From NCBI GenBank assembly GCA_039024295.1, contig JBCDIQ010000058.1:1-20133 (forward strand): a DNA stretch of 20,133 nucleotides. Reading direction: 5' to 3'. The position numbers and the translations under genes were made by a program. Numbering within the stretch: position 1 is the stretch's first letter; each line of letters begins with the position of its first letter. Source of the DNA: JBCDIQ01 sp039024295 (GTDB taxonomy: Bacteria > Bacteroidota > Bacteroidia > J057). Of this stretch, positions 1 to 7,198 are shown in pieces. Under the pieces are notes generated by a model. It was given only the letters and a program-made list of their open reading frames with translations, did not search any database and was not told where the DNA came from.

Positions 1-236
1 ATGCGTTGTTCAAGGGGCGATTTGTTATCACAACACCTGAAATGGTAACAGGAACTGACCTAGAGCAGGTGGTAATGGTGGCGGCTGATGCCAGAACTTT
101 CCGAGGTATCGTGGCAAGACTCATGTTAAGCGAATTTTCAGAAATGGAAATAAGTGCCCGGGAAGCCATGTTGGGAACCACTTTTAACAAGTCGGTTCTG
201 ACAAATAAACTCATAGCATCCCTTAATCCCACTTAA
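1..236 (+). CDS. C-terminal end of a probable glycosyltransferase (partial, cut by the left edge)
   Basis: The reading frame is open from the left edge (frame of base 3) to a TAA at 234-236, so only about 77 C-terminal residues are visible and the true start lies outside the window. The visible part reads FKGRFVITTPEMVTGTDLEQ and continues with an acidic, helical tail. From memory of the family, the order of an F-K-G-R-x-V strand, a short loop with M-V-x-G-T, an acidic turn, then a helix ending N-K-L-I resembles the last helices of Bacteroidota GT-B glycosyltransferases that modify cell-surface sugars. No catalytic residue is visible, so the family call is inference. The 71 bases between it and the cyclophilin gene show no terminator. 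Confidence 0.5.
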   Translation, partial: ALFKGRFVITTPEMVTGTDLEQVVMVAADARTFRGIVARLMLSEFSEMEISAREAMLGTTFNKSVLTNKLIASLNPT

Positions 237-307
237 CCAAAAAAATCAGTATTTACCAATAAAAATAGTAGGATTTATCAAAAATATACCGTTAATTAGC
301 CAATCGT

Positions 308-1102
308 ATGAGCAAACTCCCCCTATCATACCTAATTTTAGCATTATTTTTGGCCCTGACCAGTTGCCAGAATGATTCATCCAGTAGCAATTATGTGCTA
401 ATGGAGACAGATTTAGGGAATATTTACCTCAGGTTATACGATGAAACCCCTCAACATCGGGACAACTTTCTGAAGCTCGTCAATGAAGGGTTTTATGATG
501 GGGTTGCTTTCCATCGGGTAATTGACAAATTTATGGTTCAGGCTGGAGACCCAAGAACCAATCCTGAATCAACTTATAAAGGAGATGATCCTGGGTACAA
601 AATTCCGGCAGAAATTATGAAAGGCTTTGTTCATACGCCTGGAAAATTGGCCGCTGCCCGTATGCCTGATCAGATTAACCCTACCCGGGAATCATCAGGC
701 AGTCAGTTTTTCATTGTAACAGGAATGCCTGTTAATGAAGAATTAATGGCACAGGTTGAGGAGCAATTAAATTTTGCTGAGCGCAGAAAACTGTACCAAC
801 AGTTTTCTGAAGAGAATCCAGAAGTTCAAAGCTCAGAGAAATTCGAAGAGTTTCTCTCCGCCAAAGGGTACAAGGATGGGCAATGGTATACACAACAGCA
901 AAAATCAGCCTACTATAAAGACGGAGGCGCGCCCCACCTCGATTTCCAGTACACCATATTTGGAGAAGTGGTAGATGGATTTTCAGTGGTCAAGAAAATC
1001 GAAAAGGTTCCTGTTAACCCAGCTCAAAACCACCGTCCCAAACAACAAGTTCGCATAAAGCGTATGCAGGTCATTTCTGCTGATCAGCTTCTGGGAAGCT
1101 GA
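308..1102 (+). CDS. Cyclophilin-type peptidyl-prolyl cis-trans isomerase, predicted lipoprotein
   Basis: It should speed cis-trans isomerisation of proline bonds in proteins outside the cytoplasm. Residues 1-20 form a lipoprotein signal: a hydrophobic core followed by the lipobox L-T-S-C with the lipidated cysteine at position 20, so the mature protein probably sits in a membrane facing the periplasm. The cyclophilin fold begins near residue 29. Core catalytic residues are present: R70, F75 and Q78 in FHRVIDKFMVQAGDP, and Q133/F134/F135 in SGSQFFIVTG. Between that motif and the last strands (LDFQYTIFGEV) lies an extra, charged, mostly helical segment of about 65 residues (roughly 140-205); this makes the 264-residue protein longer than a minimal cyclophilin. 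The cyclosporin-contact tryptophan of human CypA has no counterpart. The ATG at 308 is chosen because it gives a complete signal peptide; no Shine-Dalgarno sequence is seen. Confidence 0.93.
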   Translation: MSKLPLSYLILALFLALTSCQNDSSSSNYVLMETDLGNIYLRLYDETPQHRDNFLKLVNEGFYDGVAFHRVIDKFMVQAGDPRTNPESTYKGDDPGYKIPAEIMKGFVHTPGKLAAARMPDQINPTRESSGSQFFIVTGMPVNEELMAQVEEQLNFAERRKLYQQFSEENPEVQSSEKFEEFLSAKGYKDGQWYTQQQKSAYYKDGGAPHLDFQYTIFGEVVDGFSVVKKIEKVPVNPAQNHRPKQQVRIKRMQVISADQLLGS

Positions 1103-1111
1103 TCAGCAGAA
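1075..1111 (+). terminator. Perfect 16-bp hairpin spanning the cyclophilin stop codon, without a T-tract
   Basis: Bases 1075-1090 and 1096-1111 are exact reverse complements around a 5-nt loop (CTGGG). The TGA stop codon (1100-1102) lies inside the 3' arm. No run of T follows, so this is not a textbook intrinsic terminator; it may protect the 3' end of the mRNA, act as a Rho-dependent or processing boundary, or bind a protein. Each arm contains the self-complementary decamer GCTGATCAGC. Confidence 0.6.
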
Positions 1112-1215
1112 TGTTTGAATAAACAGTTTCAATATTCCGGTAGGCAATAGTGTGTTAGATAATTACCGGACCTAGAGACCTAACCTTATTTTTCATTGAC
1201 AAACGAAAAAGAATC

Positions 1216-2265
1216 ATGGCAACCGATATGAAAACCGAAAAACTAAAATCCCTCCAGGTAACTGTAGATAAGCTCGAAAAAACCTTTGGGAAAAACATTG
1301 TAATGAAATTAACCGATAATCCTTTATCGGTCACATCGGTCTTTTCGACCGGCTCACTTACATTAGACATTGCCCTTGGCGTGGGCGGAATTCCTAAGGG
1401 CCGTATAGTGGAAATTTACGGACCAGAATCTTCCGGTAAAACCACCATGGCCATGCATATGATTGCTGAAGCCCAGAAACAAGGTGGACTGGCAGCATTT
1501 ATTGATGCTGAACACGCATTTGATCGTACCTATGCGGAAAAGCTTGGCCTGGACCTGGAAAACCTCTACATCTCTCAGCCAGATTATGGTGAGCAGGCCC
1601 TTGAAATTGCCGAACACCTCATCCGTTCAAATGCAATTGACATCGTTGTAATTGACTCTGTAGCAGCTCTGGTGCCAAAGGCTGAAATTGAAGGAGAAAT
1701 GGGAGAGTCCAAGATGGGACTACAGGCAAGGTTGATGTCTCAGGCATTGAGAAAGCTGACAGCAGCCATCTCCAAGTCTAACTGTACTTGTATTTTTATC
1801 AACCAATTGAGGGAAAAAATCGGGGTAATGTTCGGAAACCCTGAAACCACTACTGGTGGTAACGCCCTTAAGTTCTACGCATCTGTGCGATTGGATATTC
1901 GTCGTACCGGACAAATTAAATCTGGCACCGATAACATTGGAAACCGTGTGCGGGTAAAGGTAGCGAAGAACAAAGTAGCCCCTCCCTTCCAACTTGCTGA
2001 ATTTGACATCATGTTTGGTGAAGGCGTTTCACGAGCAGGAGAGGTCCTTGACCTTGCCGTAGAATGTGACATTGTGAACAAGGCTGGTTCCTGGTTTAGC
2101 TACAATGGAGATAAATTGGGTCAGGGGCGCGATACGGTAAAAGGCATTATCAAGGAAAATCAACCCCTGATGAAAGAGCTTGAACAGAAAATTTTGCTGG
2201 CAAAAGGCATCATCACGGAAGAGGATATTGCAGAAAAGTCAGATAAAAAGAAGGCGAAAGCCTAG
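1216..2265 (+). CDS. recA: Recombinase RecA
   Basis: ATP-dependent strand-exchange protein that coats single-stranded DNA, pairs it with homologous duplex DNA and stimulates LexA-type self-cleavage. The 349-residue length is normal. Visible motifs: Walker A GPESSGKTT at 69-77, the catalytic glutamate E99 in FIDAEHAFD, Walker B DIVVID at 142-147, the ATP-sensing glutamine in FINQLRE (about 197), and the DNA-binding L2 loop following it (GVMFGNPETTTGGNALKF). The C-terminus is lysine-rich (KSDKKKAKA). The ATG at 1216 gives the usual N-terminal helix; a second ATG lies four codons downstream at 1228 and cannot be excluded. It stands alone between a hairpin upstream and an intrinsic terminator downstream. 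I see no LexA/SOS box that I can name in the 113-base upstream gap. Confidence 0.98.
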   Translation: MATDMKTEKLKSLQVTVDKLEKTFGKNIVMKLTDNPLSVTSVFSTGSLTLDIALGVGGIPKGRIVEIYGPESSGKTTMAMHMIAEAQKQGGLAAFIDAEHAFDRTYAEKLGLDLENLYISQPDYGEQALEIAEHLIRSNAIDIVVIDSVAALVPKAEIEGEMGESKMGLQARLMSQALRKLTAAISKSNCTCIFINQLREKIGVMFGNPETTTGGNALKFYASVRLDIRRTGQIKSGTDNIGNRVRVKVAKNKVAPPFQLAEFDIMFGEGVSRAGEVLDLAVECDIVNKAGSWFSYNGDKLGQGRDTVKGIIKENQPLMKELEQKILLAKGIITEEDIAEKSDKKKAKA

Positions 2266-2301
2266 TGCTTGTTGTTTCCCTCGTGATCCCATGAGTAATA
2301 C

Positions 2302-2332
2302 GCCAGATGCTGAGTTAGCACCTGGCTTTTTT
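2302..2332 (+). terminator. Intrinsic terminator of recA
   Basis: GCCAGATGCT (2302-2311) pairs with AGCACCTGGC (2317-2326) around loop GAGTT, with one A-C mismatch on the + strand (a G-U pair if read from the - strand). Six T follow at 2327-2332. The T-tract runs into the stop codon of the convergent glycosyltransferase gene. Confidence 0.85.
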
Positions 2333-3515
2333 ATTGGGTTGAATCATGGGTGTCCAGGCACTCAGCCATCCAACCAGCCAACTTACGGGTAGAAGCCTCC
2401 CAGCTGAAATGTTCCTGAACGAATTTTCTGGCCTGAGTTGCCATCTCTCCAGCAAGGTCTGGGTGTTGGCGTAACAGCTGAATTTGATTAGAAAAGGCCT
2501 GGGCAGTGTCTGCAATCAGCACATGCTTATTGGGAGAAGCACCAATGGCATTATTTACCAGCTCTGTGGTGACACAGGGAATTCCCATAGCCATGGCTTC
2601 CAAGATTTTATTTTGTTGGCCGGTTCCAGTAAATAAGGGAGCGACAAAAATCTGCCCACTGGCATAGGCAGTCCGGATATCCGAAAGCCATCCGCTGACG
2701 CTTACTTGTGAAGATGCCAGTGCTTTAACGGAAGCGGATGGGTTTGCACCCGCAATTTGAAGCCGAATATCGGCTGGTAGGATTGGCAACAATTCTTTGA
2801 CCAAGAAATGGGCAGCCCTAACGTTGGGGAAGTAGCTCATATTCCCCACATAGACCAGATCAACGGACTGATTGGATGGAAAGCCCGGAGTAAAAAAAGT
2901 GGTATCCACCCCGTTGGGGACAATTCTCACCTCATTTGGCTTTTTGAGGGGTAAAAGGGTTCTGTCTTGTCTGGAGATAATGGTTTTCAACGCAAACTTT
3001 CCCTCCAAATCAGCCTCAAACACCTTAAGTTTTCGAGCTTCCCTGGCCCAAATCCATTTTAAAGGTCCTGAAGTTCTTTCGGCACGTCGTTCCATGCCTG
3101 CAGAAAAAGCATCCATGTAATCCAGTGCTTTAACTGTATGAGGGTGCCCATCCATATAGGCCGCCATGCGCGGCAATTGACAATAAATGACATCTGGATG
3201 CTCTTTTTGGATGACCTGCCAGATTTGTTTTTGCAAAGCCGAACGATGGAAATAAGCTACCTGCAGGGGTTTACCTGAAAAGAAAGCACCAAGTAGGTGT
3301 ATGCCAATCCCTAGCTTCGAAAGCTTAAAGGTGAAGATTTTTTCACAAAATGGCTCTACAGCCTCAAAGTCCTCCGTAGTTATAGGCTGGTCATTTAGCG
3401 CACACAATACTACTTTATGCTCACGGGAAAGGTATCGAATCTGATGGTAAACACGTAGTTTATCTCCGCGTTCAAGCGGATAGGGAAACCGGGATGTAAG
3501 CACCAGGATCTTCAT
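2331..3515 (-). CDS. GT-B glycosyltransferase, Stp1/TIGR03087-like
   Basis: Predicted retaining glycosyltransferase of the GT4 type, transferring a sugar from a nucleotide donor to a lipid-linked or surface glycan at the cytoplasmic face of the membrane. The N-terminal acceptor domain opens with MKILVLTSRFPYPLERGDK followed by R-x-Y-H-x-x-R-Y-L, a signature of the sugar transferases grouped as TIGR03087. The linker carries VPNGVDTTFF (199-208), and the donor-binding domain has VYVGNMSYFPN (221-231) and QNKILEAMAMGIPCVTT (301-317) with the donor-contacting glutamate E306. Length (394 aa) fits the family. TIGR03087 was described for exosortase-linked polysaccharide loci, but I see no exosortase or other polysaccharide gene beside it, so substrate and pathway are unknown. 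It is transcribed alone, converging on recA. The ATG at 3515 gives the canonical first strand. Confidence 0.85.
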   Translation of the reverse strand: MKILVLTSRFPYPLERGDKLRVYHQIRYLSREHKVVLCALNDQPITTEDFEAVEPFCEKIFTFKLSKLGIGIHLLGAFFSGKPLQVAYFHRSALQKQIWQVIQKEHPDVIYCQLPRMAAYMDGHPHTVKALDYMDAFSAGMERRAERTSGPLKWIWAREARKLKVFEADLEGKFALKTIISRQDRTLLPLKKPNEVRIVPNGVDTTFFTPGFPSNQSVDLVYVGNMSYFPNVRAAHFLVKELLPILPADIRLQIAGANPSASVKALASSQVSVSGWLSDIRTAYASGQIFVAPLFTGTGQQNKILEAMAMGIPCVTTELVNNAIGASPNKHVLIADTAQAFSNQIQLLRQHPDLAGEMATQARKFVQEHFSWEASTRKLAGWMAECLDTHDSTQ

Positions 3516-3547
3516 TGTTCATGGCAAAGCTACACTACTGACCGAAA

Positions 3548-3555
3548 TAATTTTG
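3548..3555 (+). promoter_or_regulatory. Candidate -7 promoter element upstream of the SDR gene
   Basis: TAATTTTG matches the Bacteroidota -7 consensus TAnnTTTG exactly and lies 122 bases before the SDR start. No TTTG is found 17-23 bases upstream, so only half of a promoter is supported. Confidence 0.35.
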
Positions 3556-3677
3556 CCCAAATTCTCACAATTATCCTCCTTCTCTATAACTTAGGCTACA
3601 TTTCACATTCAGGGGAACACCGAGTTATCCATTGATTTTATCTGTTTCCTCCATTTCAATCCAAATTTTACCACAAC

Positions 3678-4496
3678 ATGAGCAACTTAAAGGGAAAAAC
3701 CGTTTTTATCACCGGTGCCAGCAGGGGTATTGGTAAGGCTATTGGCATCCGACTAGCGAAAGAAGGCGCCAATGTTGCCATTGCTGCCAAAACTGCTGAA
3801 CCCCATAGAATCCTGCCAGGAACAATTTATACCGCAGCTGAGGAAATGGAAGCTGCCGGAGGAAAAGCCCTGCCGCTCATCGTTGATGTCCGGGAAGAAC
3901 AAATGGTTGCTGATGCAATCGAAAAAACAGTGGAAACCTTTGGAAGCCTTGATATCGTCATCAACAATGCCAGCGCGATTCAGCTAACAGGGACCCTTCA
4001 AACCAAGATGAAACGCTTTGACCTGATGCATGGCGTAAATTACCGGGGTACGTTCATGACTTCTAAAACCGCAATTCCCCATTTATTGAAATCAGAAAAT
4101 CCTCATATCCTCAACCTGTCCCCTCCCTTGAATATCGAAAAGAGGTGGTTTGCCCCACACTTGCCTTACACATTGGCAAAGTATGGGATGAGCTTTTGCA
4201 CCTTTGCGATGTCTGAGGAGTTTAAATCGAAGGGATTGGCAGTTAATAGCCTTTGGCCAAGGACGGCAATTGCTACAGCAGCCGTAAATATGCTTGGAGG
4301 GGAAGCGATGATGCAAGCCTCCAGAACGCCTGAAATCATGGCAGATGCAGCATATTATATAGTAAGCCGAAATAGCCGTGAAGCTACCGGCCAGTTTTTC
4401 ATTGATGATGAAGTGCTACAAGAAGAAGGCATAACGGATCTGTCCTCTTATGCGGTTAATCCGGAAAAAGAACTTATGCCTGACTTTTTTATTTAG
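3678..4496 (+). CDS. Short-chain dehydrogenase/reductase, HSDL2-like
   Basis: NAD(P)-dependent oxidoreductase of the classical SDR fold. Nucleotide-binding motif TGASRGIG at 12-19, acidic-turn VDVRE at 69-73, NNAS at 96-99, structural N121, catalytic S148 in NLSPP, and Y164/K168 in YTLAK. Several stretches agree closely with animal hydroxysteroid dehydrogenase-like 2: AAKTAEPHRILPGTIYTAAEE near 37-56, NLSPPLN, AKYGMS, LWPRTAIATAA, and the tail PDFFI. The 272 residues correspond to the SDR half only; the SCP2 sterol-carrier domain of the animal protein is absent. Substrate is unknown; a lipid or fatty-acyl substrate is a guess from HSDL2 biology. It is monocistronic and ends at a bidirectional terminator shared with the BT_3928-like gene. 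The ATG at 3678 directly precedes the first Rossmann strand and is convincing. Confidence 0.92.
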   Translation: MSNLKGKTVFITGASRGIGKAIGIRLAKEGANVAIAAKTAEPHRILPGTIYTAAEEMEAAGGKALPLIVDVREEQMVADAIEKTVETFGSLDIVINNASAIQLTGTLQTKMKRFDLMHGVNYRGTFMTSKTAIPHLLKSENPHILNLSPPLNIEKRWFAPHLPYTLAKYGMSFCTFAMSEEFKSKGLAVNSLWPRTAIATAAVNMLGGEAMMQASRTPEIMADAAYYIVSRNSREATGQFFIDDEVLQEEGITDLSSYAVNPEKELMPDFFI

Positions 4497-4506
4497 CCTT
4501 CGAAGT

Positions 4507-4550
4507 AAAAAAAGATGCTCAGCCCTGGAAACAGTGCTGAGCAATTTTTT
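4507..4550 (+). terminator. Bidirectional intrinsic terminator between the SDR and BT_3928-like genes
   Basis: TGCTCAGC (4516-4523) pairs with GCTGAGCA (4536-4543). Six T follow at 4545-4550, and seven A precede at 4507-4513, which read as a T-run on the minus strand. It therefore can stop both the + strand SDR transcript and the - strand operon whose last gene ends at 4564. Confidence 0.85.
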
Positions 4551-4563
4551 AGTCTGTAAGATT

Positions 4564-5679
4564 TTATTTCAACAGTGCTTTAACTTCTGCTGCATCAGGT
4601 TGATTGTTATGGTGCCATTTGGCCAGGATTACTCCATTTCTCATCAAGACATATCCGGGATTTGACCTGATGATGGTTTTAAGCATGGTCAGGTCACGGA
4701 AACTAAAATCATACTCCAGCACATACTTTTTCACGTATCCTTCTACCACAGACTTTCCCGTTGAAGTAGCTCCAATCACCCGAAGTCCCGGAACAGATTT
4801 CATGTCCCTGGCAAAAGGGCCAGTAGATTTCAATGCTTCCTCATCTATTTTCTCCATGTCATACATGACCATCATCATCACATCGCCCTCCAACACGGAG
4901 TAGTCTTCGCCCAGTCTGTAGATCTCATCCCAATCTTTACACTTGATCAATCCATCAGGACCGGGCTGTGTGGTACATATATTAAGGTCCTTCCCCACTT
5001 TATATGGACGATAATCCACCCTTGGCAGGTTTTCATAGCAATAATAGGAGTATGCCCCAGCGATGACAAAAGACAAGGCCGTGATCGCAGTGGCTACTGC
5101 CCCGGACGGAAACGCCTTGATGGTCTTTCTTAAAATAAAGAGAGGTGCTATCATGACCAATAGGATCAGGTCCTTTGAAAAGGACTCCCAGGGCTCAATT
5201 TTCAATGCATCCCCAAAGCATCCGCAGTCCGTTACAGCACCGGTAAAATGAGAATATCCGGTTAAAATGGTAAAGAACACCATCATCAGGAGCGTCAACC
5301 AAGCGGTAAGGTTCATTTGCCAGCCTAAAATAATGGCGAAAGCCAAGGCTATTTCGAATACGGATATAAACCAGGCAAGCGGCTCGGCGTAGGGAATCCA
5401 GAATTTGAAGAACCCTTCAAACCAGCTAAAGTCTTCGGAGAATACTTCAAAATATTCTGTCAATTTGTAACTGAACCCGATGTAATCATTGGCCTTAACA
5501 AAGCCAGAGTAAATGAAAAGCACCCCAATGAATAAACGGGTGAGCCACGTTACAGCACGGGTTAGAGGAAGTTGACCAAGGTCAAAGGTATTTTTTCTCG
5601 AATACTCAAGCCCTAATACGGCCAAATTGACCACGCCCAAGGCTAAACCGGATAGACCAATTAGTTGAATTGTGCTCAT
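4564..5679 (-). CDS. BT_3928-type DoxX-like membrane protein with thioredoxin-like C-terminal domain
   Basis: Predicted inner-membrane protein; function not established. About six hydrophobic segments are visible in the first 215 residues (near 4-24, 45-62, 100-118, 122-141, 170-183, 195-213). After segment 4 comes TDCGCFGDAL with a C-x-C pair at 152/154; this CGCFG signature is shared with MauE/DoxX-type membrane proteins linked to disulphide or quinone redox chemistry. The C-terminal 150 residues are soluble and end with GYVLMRNGVILAKWHHN, which looks like the last strands of a thioredoxin-like fold, although no CxxC is visible there. From memory this matches the family called BT_3928 in Bacteroides, often linked to DUF1599, folP and tpiA. 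It is the second gene of an operon, 8 bases after DUF1599, and ends at a bidirectional terminator. A redox role is inference. Confidence 0.82.
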   Translation of the reverse strand: MSTIQLIGLSGLALGVVNLAVLGLEYSRKNTFDLGQLPLTRAVTWLTRLFIGVLFIYSGFVKANDYIGFSYKLTEYFEVFSEDFSWFEGFFKFWIPYAEPLAWFISVFEIALAFAIILGWQMNLTAWLTLLMMVFFTILTGYSHFTGAVTDCGCFGDALKIEPWESFSKDLILLVMIAPLFILRKTIKAFPSGAVATAITALSFVIAGAYSYYCYENLPRVDYRPYKVGKDLNICTTQPGPDGLIKCKDWDEIYRLGEDYSVLEGDVMMMVMYDMEKIDEEALKSTGPFARDMKSVPGLRVIGATSTGKSVVEGYVKKYVLEYDFSFRDLTMLKTIIRSNPGYVLMRNGVILAKWHHNNQPDAAEVKALLK

Positions 5680-5687
5680 ATGATGGG

Positions 5688-6248
5688 TTAATCTGCAGGT
5701 TCTGAGGAAGATTCATCCATTAAAATCAGGCAGAAAGCAGCATAGTTTAGAATATCTACATAATTCGCATCTGCCCCTTCAGATACCAAGGTATTACCTT
5801 TATTATCTTCAATTTGTTTCAGCCGATTTATTTTCATTAGAATAAGATCTGTCATGGAGCTGACCCTCATTTTCCGCCACGCCTCACCATAGTCATGGTT
5901 CTTTTGCCTCATGGTATCCAAGGCAAACTGTACTTTTTCCGAATACCGGCTAGCAAGCTCTTCTGCATTATCTGGAATGGGCTGCTCAGAATTATAATGA
6001 TCAAACAAGATCAGTGCGATGATGGCATAGTTAATGATGCCCACAAACTCGTTATCAATACTTTCTCCTACCATGTTAAGATTCTTTTCCTGGATAGACC
6101 TGATCCGTTCCGCTTTTATCAAAATCTGATCGGTTACCGAGGGCATGCGCAGGATGCTCCACGACAGGCCATAATCTCGAGCCTTCTTTAGAAAAAGGTC
6201 TTCGCAGCGACTGATTACCTGTTTGTACTGAGCTAATGTTTTTTCCAA
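5688..6248 (-). CDS. DUF1599 protein with two tandem copies of the domain
   Basis: Small, soluble, all-helical protein of unknown function. Pfam has renamed DUF1599 to a nucleotide-modification-associated domain, to my recollection; no reaction is proven. The sequence visibly contains two copies about 94 residues apart. Copy 1 (about 21-83) has KKARDYGLSW, TDQILIKAERI and INYAIIALIL; copy 2 (about 115-178) has QKNHDYGEAW, TDLILMKINRL and LNYAAFCLIL. The shared pattern is D-Y-G-x-x-W, T-D-x-I-L-x-K-x-x-R, then N-Y-A with L-I-L, all on predicted helices, which suggests an internally pseudosymmetric helical bundle. It is the first gene of a two-gene unit, 8 bases ahead of the BT_3928-like gene and divergent from folP across 92 bases. 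The ATG at 6248 fits. Confidence 0.85.
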   Translation of the reverse strand: MEKTLAQYKQVISRCEDLFLKKARDYGLSWSILRMPSVTDQILIKAERIRSIQEKNLNMVGESIDNEFVGIINYAIIALILFDHYNSEQPIPDNAEELASRYSEKVQFALDTMRQKNHDYGEAWRKMRVSSMTDLILMKINRLKQIEDNKGNTLVSEGADANYVDILNYAAFCLILMDESSSEPAD

Positions 6249-6340
6249 AGGGGTCCTTTTTCGATATTTGCTGCTAACTTACACAATGTTCTACTCAGGC
6301 CAAACCTGATGAACTAATAACTTAGTTGTAAATAAACGAC

Positions 6341-7198
6341 TTGGAAGCAAATAAGTTTCATAGCCTTAATTGTAGAGGAAAGCTGTTGGCCCTGGATCAA
6401 CCCAGGATCATGGGAATCCTTAACCTCACCCCAGATAGTTTCTCAGATGGAGGGCGATACAACACGCTCAAAGATGCTGTCGAGCATGCGGGGAAGATGC
6501 TACAAGAAGGGGCGGACATCATCGATATCGGGGGATATTCCTCCAGGCCCTATGCTAAAGACATCAGCCCGGAAGATGAGTTGGCCAGGGTGCGAGATGT
6601 TACAGTTGAATTACTGGGGTTATACCCAGCGGCCATATTTTCCATTGATACCTTTCGGGCTTCTGTTGCCCAACCTCTGTTAGAAATGGGGGTCCACATG
6701 GTTAACGACATTTCAGCAGGAAAGCTGGATCCCGGAATGATGGAGATGGTGGCAAGCTATCAGGATGCACCTTACATCATGATGCACATGCAAGGCCGTC
6801 CTCAAAATATGCAGGACAACCCGCAGTACGATCATGTCGTGGAGGAGGTATGGGCTTATTTTGTGGAGCGAATCAATGCCGCTAGAGCCGCTGGCCTGGG
6901 AGATTTGGTATTGGACCTCGGGTATGGGTTTGGGAAACAATTGGCCCATAATTATCAGCTGTTCACAAACCTGCCCACGTTTGCTCGGTTCAACTTGCCC
7001 ATGCTGGTAGGTGTCTCGCGCAAATCTATGTTATTCCGCCTCTTTGATACCCATCCGGAGGATGTTCTGGAGCTTGCCTCGGTGTTACATTATAAAGGCA
7101 TGGAAATGGGTGCTCGAATTTTTCGGGTTCACGATGTGAAGGAAGCGGTAAGGGTTCGAACGTTATTTCAGTATATTAAGGAGCATGGAGCTGTTTAA
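6341..7198 (+). CDS. folP: Dihydropteroate synthase (TTG start), with some non-consensus residues
   Basis: Joins 6-hydroxymethyl-dihydropterin pyrophosphate with p-aminobenzoate to make dihydropteroate in the cytoplasm; the enzyme is the sulfonamide target. The TIM-barrel motifs are in order: MGILNLTPDSFSDGG (24-38), DIGGYSSRP (62-70), SIDTF (101-105), VNDISAG (121-127), GYGFGK (194-199), GVSRKSM (224-230) and RVHDV (262-266). Length 285 aa is normal. The start must lie before the first motif; an in-frame TAA is at 6329-6331 and no ATG or GTG lies between, so TTG at 6341 is the best start. Several usually conserved positions differ: D-L-G in place of D-P-G at 192-194, S-S-R-P-Y in place of S-T/S-R-P-G, and L-A-S where many family members have a G-T pair (near 245-248). 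It overlaps cdaA by 14 bases, so translation is probably coupled. Confidence 0.95.
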   Translation: MEANKFHSLNCRGKLLALDQPRIMGILNLTPDSFSDGGRYNTLKDAVEHAGKMLQEGADIIDIGGYSSRPYAKDISPEDELARVRDVTVELLGLYPAAIFSIDTFRASVAQPLLEMGVHMVNDISAGKLDPGMMEMVASYQDAPYIMMHMQGRPQNMQDNPQYDHVVEEVWAYFVERINAARAAGLGDLVLDLGYGFGKQLAHNYQLFTNLPTFARFNLPMLVGVSRKSMLFRLFDTHPEDVLELASVLHYKGMEMGARIFRVHDVKEAVRVRTLFQYIKEHGAV

